From Cannabis sativa (Eukaryota; Streptophyta; Magnoliopsida; Rosales; Cannabaceae), in contig NC_083605.1 in the NCBI RefSeq assembly GCF_029168945.1, positions 30,145,280 to 30,209,279 on the forward strand: DNA of 64,000 bases. The letters are read 5' to 3'. Below are positions 22,522-35,684 of this stretch, piece after piece. Position numbers and translations under genes: made by a program. The notes beneath the pieces were generated by a model. The model made no database searches, had not been told where the DNA came from, and saw only the letters and a program-made list of their open reading frames with translations. The first letter of the stretch is position 1. Every line of letters begins with the position of its first letter.

Positions 22522-23798
22522 ATGAACAAAATGATAATTTTGCAAATGATTGGTGGTTTGAGTGGGTACCAACCTAGTTGGGATGTACTCAAATCATCCA
22601 ACAATGCAACTCAAATCAAAGGATGCTACAATTTCATGTATATAATTATTTCACAAATGAAGACTATAATTCTTACTTCATCTATCCAATTTCAAAATAT
22701 GTTTATATCATAGACACAAGAACAATTATATATTCTTATAATGTAATACAAAATTATTTGACATATTTACTATTACTAATCAATTTACCTTTTTTAAAGG
22801 CATAAATTACTAATCATAATTTGTACAATGTAGTCTTAACTCTTTATTTGTAATGTAAGAAAAATGTAATGCAAGAAAGATAGAACTTTGAGAGTTGAGA
22901 AATTAAAATTGTTGTATTTTGAGAGTAAATTGTAACAAAGAGAGAAAGAACTGAGTGGCCAAAGGGATAAGAGAATTTTTTTCAACGGGAGAATTGATTC
23001 TTATTGTAATCTTTGATTGTGCTTAAAGCCATTAGTAGTGCTTTGTACATCGCATAATTTAATTTAATAATTATTATAAAATATCATTAATCATTCGTAA
23101 GACGTTACCTTAAAATTGTACTAAGAAAAAAAATTATAGATAAGTATTATAGCAATGATTTATTATTATATTGATACCAAAGAGGCTAAATTGCTAAGTG
23201 AAATTCAAAGTGGATGTGATCATTGGATAGCATGGACCAGTTTTATTTTTATTTTTGAAAATAGCATTTATAAATAAAAGATCTTCTTAAGTTCTTGCTC
23301 ATTACATGTTAAGAAGACTTCTATAATTTAATTTCTGGTGTACTTGTACTTTTTATGTCTATTTTTTATTTTCTTCAAAAAAAAAAATTCTCTTTTTTTT
23401 TTTTTCTAATTTGTTTTGTGCATAAAACAGGGTTTGAGGTTGTTGATTTGTGCATAACATAGTTCAATTTTATCTTGCTCAGTTTCACCAACAACTACAA
23501 TAATATCAATTCATTTTCTACTTTCATCTACTACATTAGATGATTGAACAATATTTCTTATATTACAGTCAAAGTGTCATATTGGTAGGTCCTGTTGAGA
23601 AAAGAATGGACCTACCCACAAAACATGAAGCCAATGATTATTTTACTCATTCAAAAAAAGAGAAAAAATTCCACTCACCAAATTAAACACTTAAACCAAA
23701 ACATAGAAGAAGTCACCTTCCCTATATATATACACATTATAAAGATTTCTCTGCTTGCATCAAATGTGTTTGGAATGATCATGGTGTTCAGAGGTTCT
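22522..23798. other. 3' flank of exon-repeat gene A, no gene seen
   Basis: Contains the probable 3' UTR (short frames only), AT-rich sequence shared with copy B up to about 23560, then roughly 240 bp of host sequence with GTAGGTCC...GGACCTAC before the copia LTR starts at 23799. No further coding region was recognised. Confidence 0.5.
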
Positions 23799-25694
23799 TG
23801 TTGGGTTTTATGCCCTAAATAAAACTCATTTCAATATAATCAGATTTACTTATTAATATAGATCAGAAATAACATTTAATGTTGCATGGTTCACATGATT
23901 TATTTCATGATTATATGTACATAATCTATAAATTCATCTAAAACTCTTTTCACATACTTGATCCTGTTTATTGTGCCGTCAACACATTGGAAAGTAAACA
24001 TGACTATGTGAATAAAGTTTCCTAGATTTATCAGACATAGGGTTTTACTGATATGATAATCTACAACAGAGTTTACTTGCATTTGGAGAAATGCTATGTT
24101 CTTTCCAGAGCATTGGTTAAAGTAAAGCTCAGGTTGGATGCATGGAGTATGCATCGGAAGGGACCGATATTGAACTTAGACTTAGATTTATTAAACTTAC
24201 CGTAATATCTATTCAAGTCAATATCGCCTAGTTGATCCTAGATCAAATGATCTTAATCGTGATATGATTAGGCTCAATCTCGAGAGGCTATTCGTGTTCT
24301 TTGATGTGTTAGTTAAGCCTACTTTTAGGTCAGGGTGATACGTACATTTTGGGAACACGGTAGTGCAATTGAGTGGGAGCGCTATCATAAACATGGAATC
24401 CATAGCTTCTATCTGGCGAATAGTAAGCAAAGGATGATCTCCTTCGAGCTTGAACAAACGAACATAAATGGTGGAGTACTCATTTCACATAAGCTGAAAT
24501 ATCATTTATACGGGGTCAAGTGTTTTAAGGATAAAATACATTGTAGGGTGTAACGGTAATCTAATCCCTTTACAGTGTAGATCATTCATATATAGGATCA
24601 TTGATCACATTAGGATTATAACAATGGATAACTAATGATGTGTCTATATGGTGGAACATATAGAGCATTCTATATACTAAGAGTGCAATTCTAAGTTCTA
24701 TGCGTGGATTCAACGAAGAATTAATAAGTTAGTGAATTTTAGTGCTAAATTCTCGATCTACTTATTGGAAGCTCGGTTATATAGACCCATGGTCCCCGCA
24801 CTAGTTGAGATAATATTGCTTGTAAGACTCATATAATTGGTTTTGATTAATCAATTATAATTCTCAAATTAGACTATGTCTATTTGTGAATTTTTCACTA
24901 AGTAAGGGCGAAATTGTAAAGAAAGAGTTTTAGGGGCATATTTGTTAATTATGATACTTTGTATGGTTCAATTAATAAATATGATAAATGACAATATTAT
25001 TTAATAATTATTTCTAGTTATTAAATAGTTAGAATTGGCATTTAAATGGTTGCATTAGAAAATTAGCGTTTTTGAGAAAATCAGATTCAGAAAAGGTAAA
25101 ACAGCAAAATTGCAAAAAGTGAGGCCCAAATCCACTAGTATAGGGCCAGCCACTTTTGTAGGAAATTTAAACTGATTTTTTTCATTATTTTAATGCCAAA
25201 TAATTCAAACCTAACCCTAGTGGAATGCTATAAATAGATAGTGAAGGCTTCAGGAAATTTACACTTAAAATTTCTACACTTCTGATTCAGAAAAAACTGA
25301 GCCTCTCTCTCCCCCTATCTTTGGCCGAACCCACTTTCTCTTTCTTCTTCCTTCAATGTCGAAAATCTTAGTGTGAGAGTAGTGCCCATACACAGCAAGT
25401 GATACCTCAATCATAGTGAGGAAGATCGTGAAGAAAGACATTCAGCAAAAGGAGTTTCAGCATCAAAGATTCAGAGAAAGAGATCCAGGTTCAGATATTG
25501 ATAATGCTCTGCTACAGAAAGGAATCAAGGGCTAGATATCTGAACGGAAGGAGTCATATTATTCCGCTGCACCCAATGTAAGGTTTCCTAAACTTTATAT
25601 GTGTTTATTTCATCGTTTTAGAAAGTTCATATTTAGGGTGTTAATAAACATACTTGTGAGTAGATCTAAGATCCTGGTAAAATAATTTCCAACA
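23799..25694 (+). repeat. left LTR of copia element 2
   Basis: 1,896 bp, TGTTGGGTTTTATGCCC to AATTTCCAACA. Same length as the LTR at 52250-54145. By eye there are about six differences in the first 160 bp and fewer elsewhere. Confidence 0.95.
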
Positions 25695-26790
25695 ACTGGC
25701 CTCAGAGCCATGGTAATTGATTTACTTGCAAGAAATTTGGACTTTAAAACGATTGTTTGTTTGTTTTTGGATGCTATCATGTTGTATTGAGTGTTATTTG
25801 ATGATTGATTGATGTTTGTAAATTTTCGTGAAAAATAATTGCGATTCTGTTTCTGGAATTATTTTTATTGGATAGTATGGAAAAAATTAAGCAAGTTACT
25901 TTTTTACAGAACTCAATTTCGATTTAATTTGAATTAGTTATGATTTTTTGAAGATTCGAAAAAATCGGAGCTGTGCTGAAATTTTCCTGCGATTGCGAAA
26001 ACTGTCCGTACAGCTCACAATTTTTTCGTTTTTCTTCATTTTTTCATGCTTTTTCATAGAATTAACTTCCGATTTTTTGTGTAGTTCTGTATTTATACTA
26101 TTACTATTCCTAATTCAATTCTAATTATCATTTTGAATTAATTTAATATTTTTTAAATTTAATTCAAAATATTAGTGTAATTTGAATTTGAAAATAGTTA
26201 GTATCTATCTTTTTTGCTTAATAATCTATCTTATTTTTAAATTTGATTATATCTTATTTTATTTTTAAATTTAAGGTCAGATTTTAATATTTTAAATTAA
26301 TTTTTTTTTAAATAATTTGACCTTATTTAAATTTAAATAAGATAACAATAATCATGTAATTTTAAATAGATGTAAGATATTTTGCTAACTTTTAAATTTT
26401 GTTATTTTATTTATTTAAATTACATTTAAAATCTGAAAAAGATATTCATTTATCTTTTTTAATTTTTTATTTAATTTTTATTTATAAAATAACATTTAAT
26501 TTTTAAAAGTAGTTAGCAAATTTTGAAATGATATTTAGGTTGGTTGAAACGTAATTTTTCAAAATTGTAGAATTAATTTTAAATTTAATTTTTTTTTAAA
26601 ATTTCGAATATTTCAAATTTTATTTTAAATTTTCGAAAATAAATATTTTATTTATTTTATTAATTATTTCGAAATTAATAATTTAATTTAAAATTAAATA
26701 AATCCTACATCCAACTATCCAGCTAACCTTGTTGCAGGAGTATGTGTTTTAGCTTGTGTGTAAGTTTTCAAAACCTATTATTACTTGATT
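25695..26790 (+). other. PBS and leader of copia element 2, left part
   Basis: Starts with the family primer-binding site ACTGGCCTCAGAGCCATGG (25695-25713). An AT-rich leader follows, collinear with 1620-2830 and 54146-55250 but without the GC island of element 1. It is interrupted at 26795. Confidence 0.8.
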
Positions 26791-26795
26791 GCAAA

Positions 26796-27215
26796 TGTGA
26801 CAGTCAGTAGTCCCGTGATCCGTAAGGGGAAATACCGGGTAAGCTGTACAATCTCACACCGCCTGGGGAAGTTCAAGTGGGATGATTCTAAGACTGTGTA
26901 GGTATGGGACTACACAGTTGAATAGAGCTTAAATGGATTGATTGGTACTACCTATATCAACAAGGTGCATCTTGTTTTTCGGTAGCCCATCACGAAAGAA
27001 CTCCACAGTTAAGCGTGCTTGGCCTGGAGTAATTTAAGGATGGGTGACCTCCTGGGAAGTTTTCCCAGGAAGCGTGCGAGTGAGGACAAAGTACGCTGGA
27101 AACACTCGTGTTGGTCTGTAGGGCTAGTCATCAATCCAGGAAGCAGCCAGAGTGGCGTACTCGTGTATAAGAGTCATTCATTCCGTGGGTGTAAGGACCC
27201 AATGGAGGCTTGAAG
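26796..27215 (+). repeat. Cassandra LTR1, main part
   Basis: 420 of the 433 LTR bases; the last 13 (CGGGGACGTTACA) are at 37581-37593. About five differences from LTR2 by eye. Confidence 0.93.
26940..27060 (+). ncRNA. 5S rRNA-like Pol III promoter in Cassandra LTR1
   Basis: CAGTTAAGCGTGCTTGG (27006-27022) matches the 5S A-box region and AGGATGGGTGACCTCCTGGG (27037-27056) the C-box. CCCATCAC...GAACTCC precedes them in the 5S order. The 5' third is diverged and the spacing is altered by small insertions. It is an LTR component, not a ribosomal gene. TTTT right after the C-box (27060-27063) could stop Pol III early. Confidence 0.88.
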
Positions 27216-29106
27216 TGTTGGAAATTATTTTACCAGGATCTTAGATCTACTCACAAGTATGTTTATTAACATCCTAAATAAAAACTTTCTAAAACGATAA
27301 ATTAAACACATATAAAGTTTAAGAAACCTTACATTGGGTGCAGCGGAATATAATGACTCCTTCCGTTCAGATCTCTAACCCTTGAATCCTTTCTGTAGCA
27401 GAGTATTATCAAGATCTGAACCTGGATCTTCTTCTCTGAATCCTTGATGCTGAATCTCCTTTGCTGATGATCTTTCTTCACGATCTTCCTCACTATGATT
27501 GAGGTATTTCTTGATGTGTGTGTGCACTACTCTAATCACTAAGAGAGGTTCGAAATATGAAGGAAGAATAGAGAGAGAGAGTGGCGGCTAGAGAAGAGAG
27601 TGGATGCTCAGGTTTTTCTGATTCAGAAAGTGTAATTTTCCTGAAGCCTTCACTATCTATTTATAGCATTCCACTAGGGTTAGATTTGAATTATATGGCA
27701 TTAAAATAATGAAAAAATCAATTTAAAATACCTATAAAGGTGGCCGGCCATGGCTTAGGTGGACTGGGCCTTGATTTTTACAATTTTGCAATTTCAACAC
27801 CTTTCGTATCTGATTTTCTCAAAAATGCCAATTTCCTAATTCAATCATTTAAATGCCAATTCTAACTATTTAATAACTATAAATAATTATTAAATAATAT
27901 TGTCATTTATCATATTTATTAATTGAACCATACAAAGTATCATAATTAACAAATATGCCCCTATAAACTCTTTCTTTACAATTTCGACCTTACTTAGTGA
28001 AAATTTCACAAATAGACATAGTCTAATTCGTGAATTATAATTGATTTATCAAAACCAATTACATGAGTCTTACAAGCAATATTATCTCAACTAGTGGGGG
28101 GACCATGGGTCTATATAACCGAGCTTCCAATAAGTAGATCAAGAATTTAGCACTAAAATTCACTAACTTATTAATTCTTCGTTGAATCCACGCATAGAAC
28201 TTATAATTGCACTCTCGGTATATAGAATGCTCTATATGTTCCACCATATAGACACATCATTAGTTATCCATTGTTATAATCCTAATTTGATCAATGATCC
28301 TCTATATGAATGATCTACACAGTAAAGGGATTAAATTGCCGTAACACTCTACTATGTATTTTATCCTTAAAACACTTGACCCCGTATAAATGATATTTCA
28401 GCTTATGTGAAATGAGATCTCCACCATTTATTTTTGTTTGGTCAAGCTCGAAGGAGATCATCCTTTGCTTACTATTTGCCAGATAGAAGCTATAGATTCC
28501 ATGTTTATGCTAGCGCTCCCACTCAATTGCACTACCGTGTTCCCAAAATGTACGTATCACCCTGACCTAAAAGTAGGCTTAACTAACAATTCAAAGAACA
28601 CGAATAGCCTTTCAAGATTGAGCCTAATGATAACAGGATTAAGATCATTTGATCTAGGATCAACTTGGCGATATTGACTTGAATAGATTTTACGGTAAGT
28701 TTAATTAAATCTAAATCAAAGTTCAATATCGGTCCCTTCCGATGCATACTCCATGCATCCAACCTGAGCTTTACTTTAACCAATGTTCTGGAAAGAACAT
28801 AGTATTTCTCCAAATACAAGTAAACTCTTGTTGTAGATTATCATATCAGTAAAACCCTGTGTCTGATAAATCTAGGAAACTTTATTCACATAGTCATGTT
28901 TACTTTCCAATGTGATGACAGCACAATAAACATGATCAAGTATGTGAAAAGGGTTTAAGATGAATTTATAAATCAAATAGACAAGCTATTGATAAAGTGA
29001 ACCAAAACATACACAAATGAATGAAAAATACTTCTGTTTCTTTATTGATGTTGAATAAAATAGATTACATTGAAATGGAGTTTTATTTAGGGCATAAAAC
29101 CTAACA
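27216..29106 (-). repeat. 3' LTR of copia element 3
   Basis: 1,891 bp, reading TGTTAGG...CCAACA on the minus strand. Same length as the partner LTR at 35685-37575. Confidence 0.95.
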
Positions 29107-29121
29107 AACTCCCACTTGCAC
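29107..29121 (-). other. polypurine tract, copia element 3
   Basis: AACTCCCACTTGCAC on the plus strand, the complement of the family tract GTGCAAGTGGGAGTT, adjoining the 3' LTR. Confidence 0.8.
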
Positions 29122-29138
29122 TAATATAAAACTAATTA

Positions 29139-32100
29139 TTACATATCAATTAATCCTATATTCTGACGGTGCTTTTCAAAGGCTGTCACGGCCAAGACTT
29201 TGGTAAATGGATCAGCTAGGTTGTCCTCTGTGTCAACTTTCTCAACTAGTACATCCCCTCTTGCCACGTATTCTCTGATAATGTGATACTTCCTTTCAAT
29301 GTGTTTGCTTCTCTTGTGGCTTCGAGGTTCTTTACTGTTTGCTATTGCTCCATTGTTATCACAGAGTAGTACCAGAGGCTTTTCCATTCCAGGAACAACT
29401 CCTATGCTGGTGAAGAACTTTCTTAGCCAGACAAGTTCTTTAGCGGCTTAATTTCTTGCTATGTATTCAGCTTCCATAGTTGAGTCTGATATCGCGGTTT
29501 GTTTAGCACTTCTCCAAACCACTGCTCCACCCCCAAGAGTAAACACCATCCCAGATGTTGATTTCCTGTCTTCAGGACTTGCTTGGAAATCTGAATCAGT
29601 GTAGCCTATGGGATTTAAAGCACCACCCTTGTAGACTAACACAAGATTCCTTGTACTCTTTAAGTATTTCAAAATATACTTAACTGCATTCCAATGTTCT
29701 TGTCCTGGCTTAGACTGATACATGCTCACGATTCCAACAGCATAACAGATGTCAGGTCTAGTGCATAACATTGCATACATTAGACTTCCAACTGCAGAGG
29801 CATAGGGAATTCTCGCCATGTCCTCTATCTCTTGAGGATCAGTCGGTGACTGTGCCTTAGATAGACGAATACCATATCTAGAAGGCATGTTTGCCCCATT
29901 GGTGTTGTTCATGGAGAATCTCTCTAAGACTTTGTCTATGTAGGTTGTTTGAGAGAGAGCAAGAGATCTGTTCTTCCGGTTTCTGATAATCTGAATACCA
30001 AGAACATAGGCTGCTTCACCCAAATCTTTGATATCGAATTGAGTGTTGAGCCATTCCTTAATGTGAGTCATTTTCTTGACATTGTTTCCAATGATCAAAA
30101 TGTCATCAACATAAAGGACCAGGAATACTACTATTTGGTCTTCCTTGAGTTGGTAAACACAAGGTTCATCTTCATTCTGAAGAAAGCCGTAGGTCTTGAT
30201 GATTTCATCAAACCTTTTGTTCCATGAGCGAGAAGCTTGCTTAAGTCCATAGATAGACCTGTTTAACTTGCAAACTTTCTTTTCTTGCCCAGGAAGAACA
30301 TAACCTTCTGGTTGCTCCATATAGATGGTTTCTTCAAGTACCCCATTAAGGAAGGCAGTCTTGACATCCATTTGCCAGATTTCATAATCGAAAGCAGCAG
30401 CTATGGAGAGAAGAATTCGGATGGATTTGAGCATGGCAACAGGACTAAAAGTTTCCTCATAGTCCACGCCTTCTCTTTGGGTATAACCCTTGGCTACAAG
30501 TCTAGCTTTAAAAGTTTCGACTTCGCCTCCAGCTCCTCTTTTCTTCTTGTAAACCCACTTGCATCCTATCGGATGATAGTCATCGAGTGCGTCTACATAT
30601 TCCCGGACTTTGTTCTTTTTCATGGAATCCATTTCGAATCCATGCGGTGACCATCGTTTCGTTGCGGACTAGCCATTGCCTCGTTTATAGGTTAATGGAT
30701 CGTCATCAATACCGTCACCTACGACCATATTGATTTCACCATCCAAGCCATAACGAGCGAGGTTTTGTTGAAACCCTCCCACTACGACGAGGTACGGTTG
30801 TCTTCTCGAACGAAACTTTAGTAGTAGATTTCTCGGTTTGTTCAGGCGAGGGAGTGGGATTGTCCTCTTCACGTGTGGAAGAGAACGGAACATTGGAAGG
30901 ACTTATATCTGAAAGCATTTCCTCCAACACTACTTTACTTTGTGATTTGAAATTCTTAATATAGTCATCTTCAAGGAAAGTGGCATTTTGTAGAAACAAA
31001 CACTTTATCATCCTTGCGACTATAAAATAGTCCACCCCTAGTCTCTTTAGAATTACCGACAAACATGCAAACTTCAGTACGTGACTCAAGTTTGCGGCGT
31101 GCTCTTTCTTAAGACATGAGCAGGGCACCCCCAGATTCTGTAATGGCATAAACTAGGTGTACGACCATTCCAAAGTTCTAAAGGTGTCTTAGGGATTGAT
31201 TTAGATGGAACAACATTTAAAATGTCAGTTGCCATCTGAATTGCATATCCCCAGAAGGACGTAGGTAGAGTTGAATAACTCAGCATAGACCTAACCATTT
31301 CCAAAAGAGTGCGATTTCTTCTTTCTGCAACTCCATTTTGTTGTGGAGTAGCTGGGGCAGTGTATTGGGATTCAATTCCAAGTTCAATTAAATGATCTTT
31401 GAACTGCATATCCATATATTCTCCACCCCTATCAGTTCGCAAGATCTTTAATGATTTACCTAATTGGTTTTGGGCCAAAGCATGAAATTCTTGAAACTTT
31501 TCAAACGTTTCAGATTTCTTTTGCATTAGGTAAAGAAAACTATATCTAGAGAAATCGCCAATGAAAGTGACAAAATACTCATAACCACCTCGGGCTTTGA
31601 CATTCAAAGGTCCGCAGACATCGGAATGCACTAACCCTAGAGGGATTTTGGCACGCTCTCCCTTTGCAGAGAAAGAACGTTTAGTCATTTTTCCTTCTAG
31701 GCAGGACTCGCATGCGCGGTTCACCTAAGACGACATTTTTCAATGGACCGTCTTTGGTGAGCCTATTGAGTCTATCAAAGCCTATATGACCTAAACGTAA
31801 ATGCCATAGATAAGTTTGATCATCATTATCAATCTCTTTTCTTTTTAGGTTTCTAGGTCTAGCTACACTGTAAAGTCCACTATTTAGTGAGATTTGAGTA
31901 CTCGGTCTTAAAACATAAAGCCCTTGTTCCATTATAGCAACACATATTTGAAATCCATTACGAGAAATTGAATAATTTGTACTCAAAAAATTCAATATAT
32001 AAGATTGTGTTTGCAAACATGAGACACTAATCAAGTTTCTACTAAAGTTTGGAATAAATAAAACATTTTCTAAAATTAAAAATCTTTGTTGAAACTTGAT

Positions 32101-32829
32101 GCGGGCTTTTCCTCTAGCTTTGACCGATACTAATTCGCCATTGCCAACTTTAAGCTGTAACTCTCCTGGAAGCAGATTTTCCCAAGTTTCAAGCAACTGC
32201 AGTGAAGAACATACATGGTTAGTAGACCCAGAATCAACAATCCAGATGGATTTGTCGTTCTCTAAAACACATGATTCAAAGACAAAAGCATTACCTTCGT
32301 TTGAATTCTTTAGAAGCCTGGGACATCGTTCTTCATGATGACCCTTTTTATTACAATTCGAACATAGAAGATTATGTCTGATAATTGTACTTGAAGAAGC
32401 AGTTTTGCTAGATCCTTCATACCTAGTCCTTTTCCTTCGATTATTGATTGCAAACCCAGGGGGACCCATTGCAATCAAGTTCCGTTCATGGGCTCGTAAT
32501 TCTGCTTCGAGCTTGTCCATGTCGGAGGAGTTAGAATTGTTGATCATGTAAGAGATAACAAATTCATTATACTCCGGAGGAAGACTATTGAGGATAAGTT
32601 GGACCCATTGTTCTCTTGATAAATCAATTCCCAGTAGATTTGCTTTTTGGAACTTCAGATTCATCATCAACAGGTGCGAGTTAATGCAACTACCAGGATG
32701 CATTTTACCACTATAGAGTTCTTTTGCTAAGATAGTAACTAAGAGAGGATCAGGGTGAGGGTTATTCATAATGACACTACAACACATCAATAAAACAGAA
32801 GTAAGGTTTTGGCTCATAAATTCATACAC
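29139..32829 (-). pseudogene. copia gag(partial)-pol polyprotein, broken
   Basis: Minus strand. Gag C-terminal part begins with MYEFMSQNLTSVLLMCC; the knuckle CSNCNKKGHHEERC and protease WIVDSGSTNH follow; then integrase HLRLGH, HSDVCGP, TDRGGEY and NGVAERRNRT; RT with QMDVKTAFLNG and LYVDDIL; RNase H with GYTDSDFQ and MEAEYIA. Frameshifts lie near 31700, 31100 and 30765. In-frame stops are at about 30669 and in the RNase H part at 29448. RT plus most of RNase H (30632-29448) is uninterrupted. The Gag N-terminus is missing, just as in element 1. The frame ends LIDM at 29139, close to the polypurine tract. Confidence 0.95.
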
Positions 32830-32879
32830 AATTTAGAAAATAACAAGTAATGACATATGTTATAGAAATACTAAATCTA

Positions 32880-33270
32880 ACATAGTTTATTTTCCAAGGT
32901 ATTTCAACAAACTGATACAGTGTCCCGTTTAGGCGAGAGTCAAAGCATCATCCATTGAATAGAGTTGTCAGCTCATCTAAAATGATAACCATTCTAGCAA
33001 CCTTTTATTCGATCAAGATTGGAATTCAGCGTTGTCCCGTTTAGGCGAGAGTCAAGGCAATTCTATCTTATGAGCTTCCACCATTGTTTCATAACTTGCA
33101 AGTCAAGTATGGTCGCCACCATTAGGGTGATCTATACCATACAAAACAATTACAAACTACTTATCAAGCGAGGTTAAACGGTGCGAAATTGCTAATGAAC
33201 GTTCCTCCATTAGGGAGGATTACTCACTAAAACAAACGCGGTGTAAGACCCACAATGGAGATCGAATGTC
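32880..33270 (-). other. conserved non-coding module (element 3 copy)
   Basis: Inverted copy of 3760-4140: two GTTTAGGCGAGAGTCAA repeats (about 32927 and 33039) and the CCTCC...GGAGG hairpin (about 33206-33220), in the same order and spacing. It lies directly upstream of the Gag remnant. Confidence 0.65.
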
Positions 33271-35663
33271 TCTTGATTAAAAGCTCATTATTTAAAAATA
33301 ATATATGTATTTTGTATAATCATTTAAATTCGATATTATAATAATGAAAAATTACAAATTAAAGTTGGTTTAAATAAAAATCAACTTTAATTAATTTTCA
33401 ATTATTATTTAAATTTGAAAAATAAATTCAAATAAATATCGAACAAGTTCCATAATATAATAATGAAAAATTAAAAATCAAAAATCAAAATTGATTTAAA
33501 TAAAAAATCAACTTTAATTAATTTTCAATTATTAATTAAATTCAAAAAAAATTTGAATAATAATGGAACAAATTTGAAAATATCTTGTTTAAGTTGTTTT
33601 AGAAGAATCTAAAAAATCAACTTAAATATCTTTCAAATCAGATTTAATTAAATTCAAAATTAAGTTGTAACCACTTAATTTTGTAGATATTTTAAGTTAA
33701 TATTCAAAAAGATATTAACCTAAAAATATCTAAAATATTCCATTTTAAGTTAAAATTTGAAAAAATATCAACTTAAAAAATATCTAAAGAATCTTAATAA
33801 CCAATGCCTAAAATTCCTCAATTTAATTTTGAAATTTTGAATTCAAAAGATATTCAGATTTAAGTTGGTTAGTTGTAGACAACTAAATATCAACTTAAAT
33901 GGGAATATTTAATGAAAAATTTAAATTAAGTTCCAGAAAGAATCTAGATGGTTATAATTCTATATTTAATTAAATACAATAAAATACATATAGTTTAGCT
34001 TAGAATATAAAATTCTTTAAACTATGATTTTCTAAATTAATTTCAAAATAAATGAAATTAATTATGTTGCTAATCAATTTTAATTAGGTTAAACTAGTGT
34101 AATTAACCTAGTACAGTCATTCAAATCAGGCAAATGGGCCTTCACAATTGGGGTGGTTCATGTGAGGGGGTGTTGGGTTCAGTATGTCGTACCCACTTCT
34201 ATGGCTCTCAACTCTCACACAAGGCCCAAAAGAGAGGAATTTAACCTTAATAAGAACAACTGTTATTAATTGAATAGGCCCAAAAACTAAATGGGCCTAA
34301 ATAAATTCTATCAAGAACTATGATAATTTATTTTAGCAACATTAACCTATATGCATCTATAATAAAATTAAACACATAGGCTCACACAGGCACACTTTGG
34401 ATGGGTCCTATCATGTTGCTAGGTCATACACAGATGAAAGAAGATTGTAAATATAACTGTTACAAATTATTATCTTGACCAAGGGAGCCATCAGATCATT
34501 AGATCTGGCAAAAGGTAACCATGGCTATTTGCAATCAAGTAATAATAGGTTTTGAAAACTTACACACAAGTTAAAACACATACTCCTGCAACAGGGTTAG
34601 CTGGATAGTTGGATGTAGGATTTATTTAATTTTAAATTAAATATTTAATTTCGAAAAAAAAAATCGAAAATTTTAAATTTTTTTTTTTTAAAAATTCGAA
34701 AATTAAAAAAAATTTAAATTTAAAATTAAACCTACAATTTTGAAAAATTAGGTTTCAACCAACCTAAATATCATTTCAAAAATTTGCTAACTACTTTTAA
34801 ATTTTAAATGTTATTTTATAAATGAAAATTAAATAAAAAAATTAGAAAAGATAAATAAATATCTTTTTCAAATTTTAAATGTAATTTAAATAAATAAAAT
34901 AACAAAATTTAAAAAATTAGCAAAATATCTTACATCTATTTAAAATTACATGATTATAAATATGTTATTTTAAATTTAAATAAGGTCAAAATATCTAAAA
35001 AGATTTAAAAAAAAATCTTAAAAGATAAGATATAATTAAAAATATCTTAAAAGATAAGATATTTTAAAATATCTTAAAAGATTTTATAAATATCTTATAA
35101 AATCTGACCTTAAATTTATAAAAAAATATAATCAAATTTAAAAATAAGATAGATATTTAAGCAAGAAGATAGATACTAATTCTATTCAAATTCAAATTAC
35201 ACTAATATCTTGAATTAAATTTAAAAAATATTAAATTAATTCAAAATGATAATTAGAATTGAATTAGGAATAGTAATAGTATAAATACAAAACTATACAA
35301 AAAATTGGAAGTTAATTCCATGAAAAAGCATGAAAAATTGAAGAAAAACAAAAAAATTCGAAACTGTACGGACAGATTTGCGATCGCAGGAAAATATCAG
35401 CACAGCCCCGATTTTTTCAAATCTTCAAAAAATCATAACTAATTCAAATAAAATTCAAATTAAGTTCTGTAAAAAGCTAACTTGCTTAATTTTTTTCCAT
35501 ACTATCCAATAAAAATAATTCCAGAGATAAAATCGCAATTATTTTTTACGAAAAATTCACAAACATCAATCAATCATCAAATAACACTCAATACAACATG
35601 ATACCATCCAAAGAACATACAAACAATCGTTTTAAAGTCCAAATTTCTTGCAAGTAAATCAAT
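33271..35663 (-). other. leader of copia element 3
   Basis: AT-rich leader with many AACTTAA/TTAAGTT hairpins, collinear with the leaders of elements 1 and 2. It includes an intact version of the target site used by the composite insertion (about 34517-34537). No coding region was found. Confidence 0.75.
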
Positions 35664-35684
35664 TACCATGGCTCTGAGGCCAGT
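35664..35684 (-). other. primer-binding site, copia element 3
   Basis: CCATGGCTCTGAGGCCAGT on the plus strand, the complement of the family PBS, adjoining the 5' LTR. Confidence 0.75.

Larger units (their letters stand above)
15765..23560 (+). repeat. segmental duplication, copy A
   Basis: Collinear and in the same orientation with 58230-64000. Differences are few point changes plus clear indels: a 2.4 kb CACTA only in A; a 47-bp tandem duplication only in A (about 20085-20157); a 56-bp gap in A relative to 62885-62940; and a MITE only in B. Matching begins near GAGCTTTTGACATAATTTCC. In copy B it still continues at the window edge, so the right limit in A may lie beyond 23560. Confidence 0.93.

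Noticed and set aside
22522..22805. Two frames downstream of the exon-repeat gene as further exons
   Set aside because: They follow the stop without a splice signal, overlap each other, and lack the repeat motif; treated as 3' UTR.
26940..27060. A true 5S rRNA gene
   Set aside because: Only the promoter boxes and central part match; the sequence is inside an LTR and is repeated with it, so it is a Cassandra component.
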